Shown: positions 1 to 8,202 of the stretch, piece after piece
How positions within the stretch are numbered: position 1 is the first letter of the stretch
How the letters are laid out: each line of letters starts with the position of its first letter
NCBI RefSeq assembly: GCF_003946655.1
Contig: NZ_RHOV01000009.1
Span: 24,908 to 88,907, forward strand
Length of the DNA stretch: 64,000 nucleotides
Direction of reading: 5' to 3'
Source: Lapidilactobacillus achengensis
Lineage (GTDB): Bacteria; Bacillota; Bacilli; Lactobacillales; Lactobacillaceae
Position numbers and translations under genes: made by a program
The notes under the pieces: generated by a model
Database searches by the model: none
What the model was told of the DNA's origin: nothing
The model's input: the letters and a program-made list of their open reading frames with translations, nothing else

Positions 1-748
1 AGGCCAGAAAATAATTCAGTTGGTCGACGGTCAAGATCCCCCGATTCAAGCGAACATAAGTCTTGCCATCAACGGCGTGGGCAACTTCCGCGGCTTGTTC
101 GACCCAATCCGGCGCGGATTTATCGACGCCTTGAATGGTTGTGTCGATCGTGCCGGTGGCCTTCAAGTCCTCGGGTGGCAACACTTCGGCCTCTGGTTGA
201 TTCAAGAATTCAGTCATTTTAATGAAGCGTTGAAACTTTTGTAAGCAGGTGCCTAAAAATGAAATTGTTTTCGAATCTTTCAAATCGCCATGATCGTCGA
301 AGGCTTCTTTTACATTTCCTAGGAGAAATTCGTTGCCAGGGAAGGCCAAGGCGTTAACGCCGGGCGCGTCCAAAATCTGGCGCAAGTGCAGTTGCGCGCG
401 GGATGAACCTTGGGTGAAATAAGAGGCGCCAATGATCATCACCGGCTTGCCGTCTAGGGGATGGATCTTGTAGGAAAGCCACTCTAGCGCGCTTTTCAGA
501 CTGGCGTTGATCGTGTGATTGTGCTCCGGTGTGGCGATGATCACGCCGTCCGCTTCCTCGATCACTTGCGCCAATTCTTGGACGGGAGCGCTATTGGTTT
601 GGTCGTCATCCTGATTAAATATGGGCAGATCTTTGATTTTGGCTAAGTTGAAGTCGAAATCCGCGCCAAAGTGGCGACCGATAAATTGCAATAACAGCCG
701 ATTATAGGAAAAATCAGCGCTTGAACCAACAATACCAACTATTTTCAT
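1..748 (-). CDS. NAD(P)H-dependent FMN reductase with C-terminal extension, 3' end outside window
   Basis: Reading leftwards from an ATG at 746-748, the frame stays open to the window edge, so the protein is at least 249 residues and incomplete. An AAGGAG ribosome-binding site lies just upstream (about 757-762). The N-terminus is a flavodoxin-like NADPH-dependent FMN reductase: MKIVGIVGSSADFSYNR at the start, DGVIIATPEHNHT in the middle and GKPVMIIGASYFTQGSSRAQ later. This family reduces FMN, quinones or azo compounds with NAD(P)H. Residues after about 190 lie beyond the roughly 180-200-residue single-domain fold, so this may be a two-domain fusion as annotated in other lactobacilli. It is paralogous to the neighbour at 1273-1887, but the repeat array at 775-1272 separates them. 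Family assignment is firm; the substrate is unknown. Confidence 0.85.
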   Translation of the reverse strand, partial: MKIVGIVGSSADFSYNRLLLQFIGRHFGADFDFNLAKIKDLPIFNQDDDQTNSAPVQELAQVIEEADGVIIATPEHNHTINASLKSALEWLSYKIHPLDGKPVMIIGASYFTQGSSRAQLHLRQILDAPGVNALAFPGNEFLLGNVKEAFDDHGDLKDSKTISFLGTCLQKFQRFIKMTEFLNQPEAEVLPPEDLKATGTIDTTIQGVDKSAPDWVEQAAEVAHAVDGKTYVRLNRGILTVDQLNYFLA

Positions 749-774
749 CTTTTTTCTCTCCTTATAAATGTATA

Positions 775-1272
775 AATGTGTTCGCCACCCCAGTGCTCTC
801 CGTATAGCGACGCAATTGTTCTGGAAGGATGGTGCGGCTTTCAAAACAATTGCTAGGCTCATGCTCACGCGTTACTCGGGATGGTTCGCACTCTCGTTTG
901 AAACGTGCTACGCGCAACTGACTTCTGCGCTTAACTACGCAAGGCTTCTGGTGGCAAGGACCAGCCGCCAAAATCCTAGCTAGGCTAATGCTCAAAGTCA
1001 CCCTGTTGCGCTGCGCACTGTCGTTTGAAACGTGCTGCGCGCAACTGACTTCTGCGCTTAGCTACGCGATGTCTCCGGAAGCAAAGGCCGCTTCCAAAGC
1101 CATCGCTAGGCTAATGCTCAAAGTCACCCTGTTGCGCTCCGCACTCTTGTTTGAAACGTGCTGCGCGCAACTGACTTTTCCGCTTAGCTACGCAAGGCTT
1201 CCGGAAGCGAAGTGCAGCTTCCAAAATCCTTGCTAGGCTAATGCTCAAAGTCACCCCGTTGCGCTCCGCACT
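775..1272 (+). repeat. SR-A tandem array, four units of about 126 bp
   Basis: Four head-to-tail copies of the SR-A element fill the gap between two FMN reductase genes. Units begin at about 775 (divergent), 896, 1023 and 1149, a period of 126-127 bp. Each unit can fold into one long hairpin. The outer arms are CGTGCTGCGCGCAAC and GTTGCGCTCCGCAC, the second pair is TGACTT with AAGTCA, and the apex is variable. Nearly constant unpaired strands flank the apex: GCTTAGCTACGC on the left and GCTAGGCTAATGC on the right. The first unit has diverged outer arms. ORFs in all frames here are by-products of the repeats. No spacers are present, so this is not a CRISPR array. Confidence 0.9.
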
Positions 1273-1887
1273 CTATTTATCTTCCCAAGAAAAGTTTGCC
1301 GCTTCTTTGGCGTTGCTTTCATGGGCATGGTTCAGTTGCTTGGTGATTTTCACAAAAGTCAAAAAGTCCTTGAAAAGGCCTTCCAATTGGTTACATTGCT
1401 CGCGATCCAGCAGCTCACCATCTGGCGAGAAACCAGCTAGCGAGTGACCTAGCAAGAACTCGGAACTAGGCATGATCCGCGCCTTCAGTTCTGGCGAGTC
1501 TAGGATCTGGCGCAAATGGGCTTGGGCGCGGGAAGAACCTAGCGCGCCGTAAGAAGCGCCGGTGATCATCACCGGTTTGTCGACGAATGGGTGCACGCCG
1601 TAAGACAGCCATTGGAGCGCGTTCATCAAGGCTGCTGGTACCGAATGGTCATATTCTGGGGTGCTGATGATCACGCCATCGGCCGCGTTGATCTTGTCAA
1701 CGATGACTTGGGCTGCCGCCGGGATCTGCTTGTGATCGGGATCGGGCTTGTTGAACATGGGCAATCCTTTGATTTCGACCAGCTCGATCGTGGCCTGATC
1801 GGCGAAATGCTTTTGCATAAATTGTAACAGTTGACGATTCGTGGAGTGGCTGGAGTTGGTCCCCACTAAACCAATAAACTTATCCAT
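1273..1887 (-). CDS. NADPH-dependent FMN reductase (flavodoxin-like oxidoreductase)
   Basis: This is a 204-residue protein of the NADPH-dependent FMN reductase family. It starts MDKFIGLVGTNSSHSTNRQ, carries the flavin-contacting STPEYDHSVPAALMNALQW segment near residues 95-115 and has GKPVMITGASYGALGSSRAQ further on. The length matches the single-domain family. Such enzymes form cytoplasmic homodimers that reduce FMN or quinones with NAD(P)H. An AAGGGACG ribosome-binding site precedes the ATG. The stop codon touches the last SR-A repeat unit, so a transcript continuing to the paralogue at 1-748 must cross the whole array. The exact substrate cannot be told. Confidence 0.88.
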   Translation of the reverse strand: MDKFIGLVGTNSSHSTNRQLLQFMQKHFADQATIELVEIKGLPMFNKPDPDHKQIPAAAQVIVDKINAADGVIISTPEYDHSVPAALMNALQWLSYGVHPFVDKPVMITGASYGALGSSRAQAHLRQILDSPELKARIMPSSEFLLGHSLAGFSPDGELLDREQCNQLEGLFKDFLTFVKITKQLNHAHESNAKEAANFSWEDK

Positions 1888-1979
1888 TCAAAAACGTCCC
1901 TTCTTTTCAGTTTGAACGCAGTGTGACCGCTTTCATGCGTATAGTTTAACATATCTGTCTCAGTCGTGCACAACCTTTT

Positions 1980-2912
1980 TTAGAGAAAATGTCCCTGTAA
2001 ACCGGCGGAGGCTTGCCAATGCCCATCTTGAAAGACCAGGATCCCTTCGATCCGCGGTTCGGCGGCGATCTGCGCGAGGATTTCGTTGGCGTCATGACCG
2101 AATAAACGGGAGGTCCAAATCTCGCCCGTGACCGATTTTTCAGAAAAAATCGTCAGGCTGGCCAGATCGGTGACCAAGGGATAGCCGGTGCGCGAGTCGA
2201 AAATATGATGATAACTGTGGCCGTCGCGCTCCAAGTGGCGCTCATAGATGCCTGAAGTTACCACCGAACCCGCCGGCAATTTCAACGCGGTCAGGTAATC
2301 GCCGCGGGGGCTGCGGGGATCTTGAATGCCAATTCGCCACAAATGGTCGGCGTGGGCCAAGGCGGGACCCCAAGTGACCAGGTTACCGCCTAAGTTGACC
2401 AAGGCGGACTGGACGTGGCGCGCTTGGAGGTGGGCGATCACCAAATCGGCGCTGTATCCCTTGGCCAGCGCGCCTAAATCAAGGGCCATCCCCACTTGAG
2501 GTAAGTAAACTTCTTGCGTCGCGGGGTTCAACTGGATCTGGCGCGGATCGATCAACGGCAGACAGGCGGCGATCTCGGCGGCGCTGGGCACCCGGGCGTC
2601 ACTAAAGCCGATTCGCCAAGTTTGCACCAGCGGACCAATGGCGATATTCAAATGACTGGCCGGCGCGCAACTGTGCGTTTTGCCAAGTTCGATCAGCGCG
2701 AACAATTGGGGGTGGACCTTGACCGGATGCCGACCGGCGGCGTGGTTGACCGCCATCAACTCCGAATCGGCGGCGTTAGCGCTGAATCGATGCTCCGCCA
2801 CCTGCAACAAAGTGGCGCACTCCGCCAAAATCGGCTCAGGATCGGCGTCCACCTGAATATCCAAGGTGATCACCGTTCCCATTAAATGCAATTCTCGTTG
2901 TCCCCGCGCCAT
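1980..2912 (-). CDS. apbE: FAD:protein FMN transferase (ApbE family)
   Basis: 310 residues from the ATG at 2910-2912, chosen because AAAGGAG lies 10 nt upstream; an upstream in-frame ATG at 3029 has no ribosome-binding site. ApbE enzymes attach FMN from FAD to a Thr/Ser in flavin-carrying extracellular or membrane proteins. Family marks are MGTVITLDIQ at the N-terminus, MALDLGALAKGYSADL and ALVNLGGNLVTWG in the middle, and SVVTSGIYERHLERDGHSYHHIFDSRTGYP in two adjoining blocks. No lipobox or signal peptide is visible, so this looks like the cytoplasmic Gram-positive form. It sits next to FMN reductase genes, which suggests a shared flavin theme, but no target protein is in the window. Confidence 0.9.
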   Translation of the reverse strand: MARGQRELHLMGTVITLDIQVDADPEPILAECATLLQVAEHRFSANAADSELMAVNHAAGRHPVKVHPQLFALIELGKTHSCAPASHLNIAIGPLVQTWRIGFSDARVPSAAEIAACLPLIDPRQIQLNPATQEVYLPQVGMALDLGALAKGYSADLVIAHLQARHVQSALVNLGGNLVTWGPALAHADHLWRIGIQDPRSPRGDYLTALKLPAGSVVTSGIYERHLERDGHSYHHIFDSRTGYPLVTDLASLTIFSEKSVTGEIWTSRLFGHDANEILAQIAAEPRIEGILVFQDGHWQASAGLQGHFL

Positions 2913-3317
2913 TTCTGATCGCTCCTTTACCAAAAGCGCTTGATCAAGCAAGCGTTTTTTACTGATTTCACCATAGCATATCGCCGCTGCGTTGCGGAAC
3001 TTTTTTGGCAAAAAAGTCTGGATCGTCACTGGTGCGATGGCCGACTAGGAGGCGCAAAAGCGGTGTCTAGGGCGCTTGCCTTGCTGGCGCGTGACCTAAA
3101 CCGCTGTTTTCTTGCTGAGCTGACGTGCCGAAAATGACAGGTTTAGAAGGCTGTCCTATCATTTTCCTAACAAAAATCGCTTGTTTCTTGAAATCATAAG
3201 ATGTTAGAAGACAAACAAATGAATCAACCGTGAAAAAAAGTCCCCCAATTTTCCAATCCAATTGAAAATGGATGAAAATTAGAGGACTTTTAACTAGTCG
3301 GTGCGCTAATATCAGAT
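2913..3317. other. Intergenic region between apbE and the esterase
   Basis: No gene is supported here. Just upstream of the apbE ribosome-binding site, 2933-2960 holds a short inverted repeat (CGCTTG...CAAGCG) followed on the plus strand by T6. The only other recognisable element is the terminator at 3234-3292. ORFs in this gap lack ribosome-binding sites and overlap that hairpin. Confidence 0.5.
3234..3292 (-). terminator. Bidirectional intrinsic terminator after the esterase gene
   Basis: Arms AAAAGTCC and GGACTTTT enclose a second complementary pair (AATTTTC with GAAAATT). A T-run sits at either end depending on strand. It lies 25 nt past the stop of the esterase gene on the minus strand. 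Confidence 0.75.
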
Positions 3318-4181
3318 TTAATTTTGATCTGTTGGTGCTTTGGCCGCGGATGTCGTGCCGGCCGGCAGCTGGTGGTGCAGCCACGTCATGAAGAGGTCGG
3401 GCCAGACGGTGACTTCCGGCTGAACGCTGGTGTCGCGGTGGGAACTGGCCGTTTCCGCCGTGGCCAAACTCAAGCCGTGGTGACCTTCTGGGAAAATGTG
3501 TAATTCAAAAGGAACTTGGTTGGCCCGCAAACTTTTCGCGAACAACAAGGCGTTTTCCATCGGGACCACATCGTCGGTAAACGTGGACCACAAGAATGTT
3601 TTCGGCGTAGCGGCGCTGACGTGATGTTCCAGCGAGACTTCCGCCCGCGCTTCCGTTTCATGTTTGCGCTCGCCCAACAACGCCGCGATCGAGCCTTCGT
3701 GGCAATATTTGCCAGCCGTGATCACGGGATAGGACAGCAGTAGGCCATTAGGTTGAATCTGCGCCGCCGTGAAGCCAAAGTCGGCCAATAGCTTCTGATC
3801 CCAATAAACGCCTAAACTAGCGGCGACATGAGCTCCCGCCGAGAACCCAGCGGCGATGATCCGCTGGGGATCAACGTGCCAAGCCGCGGCGTTGGCCCGC
3901 ACCGTCGCCAGCGCTTGCGCCATTTCCAATAAGGCCACCGGAAAACGCGCCGGCGCCACCGAATACCGCAAAATAAACGCCTGAACACCAGCGGCCGCGA
4001 AATGAATCGCCACCGGCTCCGCCTCCCGATCGGATAGAAATTCGTAACCACCACCAGGACAGATGATCACCGCGGGCCGTTGTCGTTGCGGATCGATCTC
4101 CGGTGAATTGTCCAGCACGTAGCCGGTCAGCGTGGCTGTGTCCGACAGTGGTGTGGTCAATGTTTGTTGAATCAGTTCCAT
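3318..4181 (-). CDS. Alpha/beta hydrolase, acetyl-esterase type (Aes/BD-FAE-like)
   Basis: 287 residues from the ATG at 4179-4181, preceded by a G-rich AGGGGGGAAA ribosome-binding site; the longer reading frame upstream runs into repeat SR-B. The fold is the small alpha/beta hydrolase esterase type. The oxyanion motif ICPGGGYEFLSDREAEP is near residues 40-56, the nucleophile elbow GFSAGAHVAASLG follows about 70 residues later, DDVVPMENALLF carries the likely acid and EGHHGLSLA the catalytic His. There is no signal peptide, so it acts in the cytoplasm, probably deacetylating imported sugars or small esters. It is a single gene with its own terminator. Confidence 0.85.
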   Translation of the reverse strand: MELIQQTLTTPLSDTATLTGYVLDNSPEIDPQRQRPAVIICPGGGYEFLSDREAEPVAIHFAAAGVQAFILRYSVAPARFPVALLEMAQALATVRANAAAWHVDPQRIIAAGFSAGAHVAASLGVYWDQKLLADFGFTAAQIQPNGLLLSYPVITAGKYCHEGSIAALLGERKHETEARAEVSLEHHVSAATPKTFLWSTFTDDVVPMENALLFAKSLRANQVPFELHIFPEGHHGLSLATAETASSHRDTSVQPEVTVWPDLFMTWLHHQLPAGTTSAAKAPTDQN

Positions 4182-4276
4182 GATATGTTTCCCCCCTGAG
4201 TGCAAAAAACTTGCGATAACAATGTTTCCGTTTTCATTATACGACCAAATGGCCTTGGGTTGGTAATTAGGCGCTT

Positions 4277-4584
4277 GATTGCAGGTGTGGTGGGGTTTGG
4301 ATGGGGACGCAACCGCCTCAGGACGTTTGTCGTGGCTGGAACGCGGTGGGCATCGTTTGAAGCCAATCCGCAAGCCCAGCGGCTTGTCTTCAAATCGAGC
4401 CTTGTCCTAAGCGACAAAGCCGCCAAGGACAATTTCACCGCTGAGCCACACGTCCTGAGGCGGTTGCTAGGCAGAATTGAGCCTATCTGCAATCATGGCG
4501 AAGGATTTGACGAAGCGCTTTTGCAAGTGTGGTGGTCAAACAATTGCCCTTTTGGTGATGGTACGGCAATGCCAACTGATTCCA
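4277..4584 (+). repeat. SR-B copy 1
   Basis: The outermost pairing is GATTGCAG with CTGCAATC. The P1 arms are AACCGCCTCAGGACG and CGTCCTGAGGCGGTT, a perfect match. P3 is TTTGAAG/CTTCAAA. P2 is TTGTCC/GGACAA around an apical AAA with one mismatch. The constant junction strand GGAACGCGGTGGGC and the tail ending CAATGCCAACTGATTC identify the family. It starts about 95 nt upstream of the divergent esterase gene. Confidence 0.85.
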
Positions 4585-4616
4585 GAAGCTTATGCGTTGT
4601 TATTGAACCTATGCTT

Positions 4617-4909
4617 AATTGCGGGCGTGAGCGCAACCGGCTGGGACTGCTGTTGCGGACTGGAACGTGGTGGGCACTGTTTTGAGCCAATCCGCAAAAA
4701 GCGCGGCTTGTCTCAAAATCAGGCCTTGTCCTAAGCGGCAAAGCCGCCAAGGACAATTTCACCACTGAGCCGCGCAGTCCCAGCCGGTTGCTAGGCAGAA
4801 TTGAGCCTACCTGCAATCGAAGTTGTGTATCTGACGAAGCGCTTTTGCAAGCTAGAGGTCAAACCAATTGCCCATTTTTTGGGTGGTACGGCAATGCCAA
4901 CTGATTCAG
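4617..4909 (+). repeat. SR-B copy 2
   Basis: Same fold as copy 1 immediately upstream, but the P1 arms are GGCTGGGACTGC and GCAGTCCCAGCC and P3 is TTTTGAG/CTCAAAA. Both arms of each stem have changed together. P2 keeps TTGTCC/GGACAA and gains a fully paired GCGGC/GCCGC. Two adjacent SR-B units with different stems but identical junction strands show these are not simple fresh duplicates. Confidence 0.85.
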
Positions 4910-4913
4910 ATTA

Positions 4914-5322
4914 GAAGGTTGGTACAGTTTACATCGATTGAACATCTTTAACCGCTCGATGAACACTCCACGGGTGGAAACCGACCGACTCAGCTGATTC
5001 ATCAAGATCAAGTCCTAGTTCATCAGACAGGCTGCACTGGGGTTACCAATTTAAAGCTGGTGACCACTAACCACGGTCGTCAAGTGCGTGGCCCCTCATC
5101 AATTGACCATATCTTGTTAACTGCCGTGAGTGCTCAAGCGACTGTTATAACGTTGAGCGGCTGGAGCGGAGAAATTCGGGGTGAGATCGCCGTGTCGTTA
5201 TTCTTAGCGGCTTTGCCGCTTAGAATAAGGCTCAGCTTTGAGATTTTCGGCGCCCTTCCGAAAAGCTCAAAGTGACGCCCACAGCGAGCTCACCCCGAAT
5301 TTCGCAGCGCAAGCCGCGGCCA
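4914..5322 (+). repeat. SR-C copy 1 (complete)
   Basis: SR-C has a leader of about 250 bp ending GTTATAACGTTGAGCGGC, then a three-way junction at 5167-5310. P1 is GAAATTCGGGGTGAG with CTCACCCCGAATTTC. P2 is TTATTCT/AGAATAA plus AGCGGC/GCCGC around TTT. P3 is CTTTGAG/CTCAAAG capped by TTTTCGG/CCGAAAA. The junction strands ATCGCCGTG, AAGGCTCAG and TGACGCCCACAGCG are shared by complete SR-C copies. Confidence 0.85.
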
Positions 5323-5432
5323 AGCTACTTTTGCCAGTCAGTGTAGCGAGCTCACTTCGTCACGCGCAGCGCAGGCTGCGCACAATCTACTTTCAACCAG
5401 CACCAGCAATCCCAGCAAAAGACGGTGATTTT

Positions 5433-5441
5433 TGCTATAAT
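5433..5441 (+). promoter_or_regulatory. Extended -10 promoter for the antiporter gene
   Basis: TGCTATAAT lies 46 nt before the GTG start of the antiporter. It is an extended -10 box, and no good -35 box is visible at the usual spacing. It sits about 110 nt after SR-C copy 1. Confidence 0.6.
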
Positions 5442-5486
5442 CAAGGGTAGAAGACAGTGGGAACAGCGAGAAAAAGGGGCTAGGTT

Positions 5487-6641
5487 GTGGAATTTCTAGG
5501 ACAGATCACGATTATTTTGGTAACAACATTATTGGTAGGCTATTTGTGCAATCGAATCGGCATTCCCGCCGTACTAGGCGAGTTGATCGCCGGAGTCTTG
5601 GTCGGCCCGGCCGTTTTGAGTTGGGTCAAACCGACCAACTTTCTCCATCAAATGGCCGAGATCGGCGTGATTTTGCTGATGTTTGCGGCGGGATGCGAAA
5701 GTGATCTCGTCTTGTTGCGGAAATACTTCAAGCCCAGCATGTTGGCCGCTATTTTGGGCGCGGTTTTGCCGATCGTAACGATCTGGCCCTTAGCGCAATT
5801 ATTTGGCATGTCCAGCCAGCATGCCCTGTTTCTGGGGGTGGTGTTCGCGGCGACGTCGGTGTCGATCTCGGTGGTGGTGATGCAGGAGCTGAACTTCACC
5901 AAGAATCGCGAGGCCAGCACGATCTTAGGCGCGGCGGTGGTTGACGATATTTTAGCGGTGATTATTTTAAGCTTGATGATGTCATTTCTCGGCGAGGAGA
6001 AAATGTCGACGCCGGCGATGCTGGGGCATTTCGCCTTGCAGATCGGTTATTTCGTTGGGATCTTCGTGGTGATCAAATGGGTCACGCCGATCGTCTTCAG
6101 CGTGGCGCGGCGGTTACAGATCCAATACGCCAGTACCGTGGTTTCACTGATCATCGCCTTTGGTTTGGCCTATCTAGCGGAAGTTGTGGGCTTGAGCGAT
6201 GTGGTCGGCGCTTTTTTTGCCGGGGTGGCGGTCAGTCGCACCGACTTTCGCGAGGAAATCAGTCGTTCCGTTGACACCTTGGGCAACAGTCTGTTCATGC
6301 CGATCTTTTTCGTTAATATTGGCTTGAGTATGACTTTCGACAGCTTCGTTCCGCAGATCGGCTTCATTCTGGTGCTGACTGTGGTGGCAATCGTCACTAA
6401 GCTGATCGGTTGCGGGGGCGCCGTGAAATTGTTGGGCTTCGACTGGAACAGCGCGCTGATCGTCGGTTCGGGGATGGTTTCGCGCGGGGAAATGGCGCTG
6501 ATCATCGCCCAGATCGGCTTGACCAACCACCTCATGTCCACCGCCCATTATTCCGCGGTGATCGCGGCGATTATTCTGACGACCTTGTTGGCGCCACTGT
6601 TTCTGAAAATGGCGATCGGGCACAAAGCGGCGGTAGCCTAG
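5487..6641 (+). CDS. CPA2-family cation:proton antiporter
   Basis: 384-residue integral membrane protein with about 12 hydrophobic segments, of the Na+/H+ (or K+/H+) exchanger family CPA2 (NapA/KefB-like membrane domain). Typical segments are GIPAVLGELIAGVLVGP near the N-terminus, AAVVDDILAVIILSL with the paired acidic residues used for ion exchange near residue 150, and GMVSRGEMALIIAQIGL near residue 330. There is no C-terminal TrkA-N domain, so this is the short form. The GTG at 5487 is used; GGGG at 5476-5479 serves as ribosome-binding site. It is a stand-alone gene with a promoter downstream of SR repeats. It probably contributes to pH or Na+ homeostasis; ion specificity is not readable. 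Confidence 0.88.
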   Translation: MEFLGQITIILVTTLLVGYLCNRIGIPAVLGELIAGVLVGPAVLSWVKPTNFLHQMAEIGVILLMFAAGCESDLVLLRKYFKPSMLAAILGAVLPIVTIWPLAQLFGMSSQHALFLGVVFAATSVSISVVVMQELNFTKNREASTILGAAVVDDILAVIILSLMMSFLGEEKMSTPAMLGHFALQIGYFVGIFVVIKWVTPIVFSVARRLQIQYASTVVSLIIAFGLAYLAEVVGLSDVVGAFFAGVAVSRTDFREEISRSVDTLGNSLFMPIFFVNIGLSMTFDSFVPQIGFILVLTVVAIVTKLIGCGGAVKLLGFDWNSALIVGSGMVSRGEMALIIAQIGLTNHLMSTAHYSAVIAAIILTTLLAPLFLKMAIGHKAAVA

Positions 6642-6806
6642 TCGTAGCATCGCAGAATCATGGCAGTAGCGGGACACAATGATCCAGCGGCAGGCGGCTT
6701 GCGCCAGCCACTTGGTCAGGAAATCAGTCAGGGTAAAACAGCTTATTTGGGAAGATGAGGCAAGCGTGAATATGGTCCCAGTAAGGGAAAGGAGTCGGCG
6801 TTACAA

Positions 6807-7895
6807 GTGAAAAATGTTAGAAAATGGGTACTGGCAGGCGTTCTTGCCGGTCTTTTTGGTGGGAGTATCGCGGTCGATCAGGTCCAGTCGAGGTCCGTTC
6901 AAGCGGCGCTGGTGCTGCAACCGGCGCGCTCGGTTGAGACGGTGGTCGATCATTCGAGCGCGGGTCTCAATGTGTATACGGAACAAAAGGGGCAGTTGGT
7001 TTTTAGCGGTCGGCACTTGGCCGCGGGGACGACTTGGCAAGTCTTTGGTCACACGACAATTCAGGAAACGCGTTACGCCAATCTTGGTGGGACTCAATGG
7101 GTCGAAGCGAAATACTTGCGGCCGCAGCAACCCCAATTAAAGCGGGATCGGCGCCTGATCCAGATTCATTACGTTCCCGGTTACGGTGTTAATCTGTGGC
7201 GCTTGACGGCAACAGGTCAGCTGGTGGGAACTGGACGGCGGCTGCGCCATGGCACGCGTTGGCGTAGTTTGGGGACGGCGCAAATCAATGGGCAAACCTT
7301 CTATAATCTCGGGGGAAATCAGTGGATCGCGCACCAGTATGGCTGGATCACTAATCTTGATGGTCAGGGGCGCATTGGGCGTCCGACTTATTTGAAGGGC
7401 GTGTTGCTCGTCAATAAGTTGAATGGGATCGGGCAGCGGTTTGGCGGCAGTAATCCCACGGCGAATGCGGCGCTGTGGAAGTTGCAGCAGGCGGCCCGAG
7501 CGGCGGGTCACGCCATGCCGCGCATCTCCGGTTATCGTTCTTACGGTTATCAGGTCAAGTTATATCGTGATTATGTTGCGACGGATGGCATTGCCGCTGC
7601 CGACCAATACTCTGCGCGTCCGGGCTTTTCCGAGCATCAAACGGGATTGGCTTTTGACATTGGCACGACTGATCTTGAAGCGAGCTACGGCAAAACCGCC
7701 GCCGGTCGTTGGTTGGCCCAAAACTGCGCCACCTATGGCTTCATCATTCGTTTCCCACAAGGAAAGGAAGGATTGACGGGCTACACCTATGAACCGTGGC
7801 ATGTTCGTTATGTGGGCGTCGCCGCCGCGCAACAGATCAAGGCGCAAGGACTGTCGCTGGAGGAGTATTTAGGCGCCGAGTCGGCCCAAAACTAA
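6807..7895 (+). CDS. Secreted SLAP-domain D,D-carboxypeptidase (VanY/M15B)
   Basis: 362 residues from a GTG with GGAAAGGAG upstream. A Sec signal peptide covers about residues 1-33, with positive MKNVRK and a hydrophobic core. Two SLAP-like repeats of about 60 residues follow (LNVYTEQKGQLVFSG... and VNLWRLTATGQLVGTG...), each ending YxNLGGxQW. This domain anchors lactobacillar proteins to the cell wall. The C-terminal third is a VanY-type zinc D-Ala-D-Ala carboxypeptidase: SGYRSY, SEHQTGLAFDIG with His277 and Asp284, and EPWHVRYVG with His332. It trims peptidoglycan stem peptides at the cell surface. It is followed by a strong terminator. Not a resistance gene: no VanH/A/X partners are present. 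Confidence 0.9.
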   Translation: MKNVRKWVLAGVLAGLFGGSIAVDQVQSRSVQAALVLQPARSVETVVDHSSAGLNVYTEQKGQLVFSGRHLAAGTTWQVFGHTTIQETRYANLGGTQWVEAKYLRPQQPQLKRDRRLIQIHYVPGYGVNLWRLTATGQLVGTGRRLRHGTRWRSLGTAQINGQTFYNLGGNQWIAHQYGWITNLDGQGRIGRPTYLKGVLLVNKLNGIGQRFGGSNPTANAALWKLQQAARAAGHAMPRISGYRSYGYQVKLYRDYVATDGIAAADQYSARPGFSEHQTGLAFDIGTTDLEASYGKTAAGRWLAQNCATYGFIIRFPQGKEGLTGYTYEPWHVRYVGVAAAQQIKAQGLSLEEYLGAESAQN

Positions 7896-7911
7896 ATGAA
7901 GCAAGGTTCTG

Positions 7912-7943
7912 AAAAGCCCAGGCAAGTTGCCTGGGCTTTTTTT
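7912..7943 (+). terminator. Intrinsic terminator after the VanY gene
   Basis: AAGCCCAGGCAA loops back to TTGCCTGGGCTT and is followed by T7. Confidence 0.92.
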
Positions 7944-7986
7944 GTCCGGGGCAAAATCAAATTGGCAGCCGGAATAAAAATAATGC

Positions 7987-8034
7987 TTGATTTACAGATG
8001 AAAACGCTATACAATGATTGTCGAAACGTTTCGA
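7987..8034 (+). promoter_or_regulatory. Promoter with LacI-type operator for the glycan locus
   Basis: TTGATT (7987-7992) and TACAAT (8010-8015) are exactly 17 bp apart. The perfect palindrome TCGAAACGTTTCGA (8021-8034) covers the expected transcription start, a position where a bound repressor would block initiation. The palindrome resembles LacI/GalR-family operators and also approximates a cre site, so the LacI protein encoded at 19730 or CcpA could bind. I favour the local regulator because the same core recurs at both promoters of this locus. Confidence 0.8.
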
Positions 8035-8151
8035 AAGCAAAATCTTAACCACCCCCTAATCAGGGGTCGTTGGGGTAATCAGTTGGAATATAGGCGGTAT
8101 TGGCTGATAAATGCTTTTTGAAACGAAGAAATAATGATCGATTGTGACCTA

Positions 8152-8163
8152 AGAAACGTTTCT
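8152..8163 (+). promoter_or_regulatory. Second LacI-type operator upstream of the GH3 gene
   Basis: Perfect 12-bp palindrome AGAAACGTTTCT, 39 nt before the GH3 start and 131 bp downstream of the first operator. The pair could support DNA looping. Confidence 0.7.
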
Positions 8164-8202
8164 ACGATAATAGCGTCAATTAAAGAGAGGAAGCTAGTAA
8201 AT

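Noticed and set aside
775..1272. CRISPR array
   Set aside because: Units are 126-127 bp, contiguous and without variable spacers; no cas genes are present.
4277..5322. Group II intron or known large bacterial RNA (ROOL/HEARO-like)
   Set aside because: No reverse transcriptase ORF, no recognisable domain V/VI, and the three-way junction does not match folds I know. A covariance search would settle it.
4200..5450. Several 70-160 codon ORFs on both strands in the repeat block
   Set aside because: They lie entirely in SR-B/SR-C hairpins, recur at every copy on both strands, lack ribosome-binding sites and have no domains.
6807..7895. Vancomycin-resistance VanY
   Set aside because: Same enzyme family, but SLAP wall-binding repeats and absence of vanH/A/X indicate an ordinary peptidoglycan carboxypeptidase.
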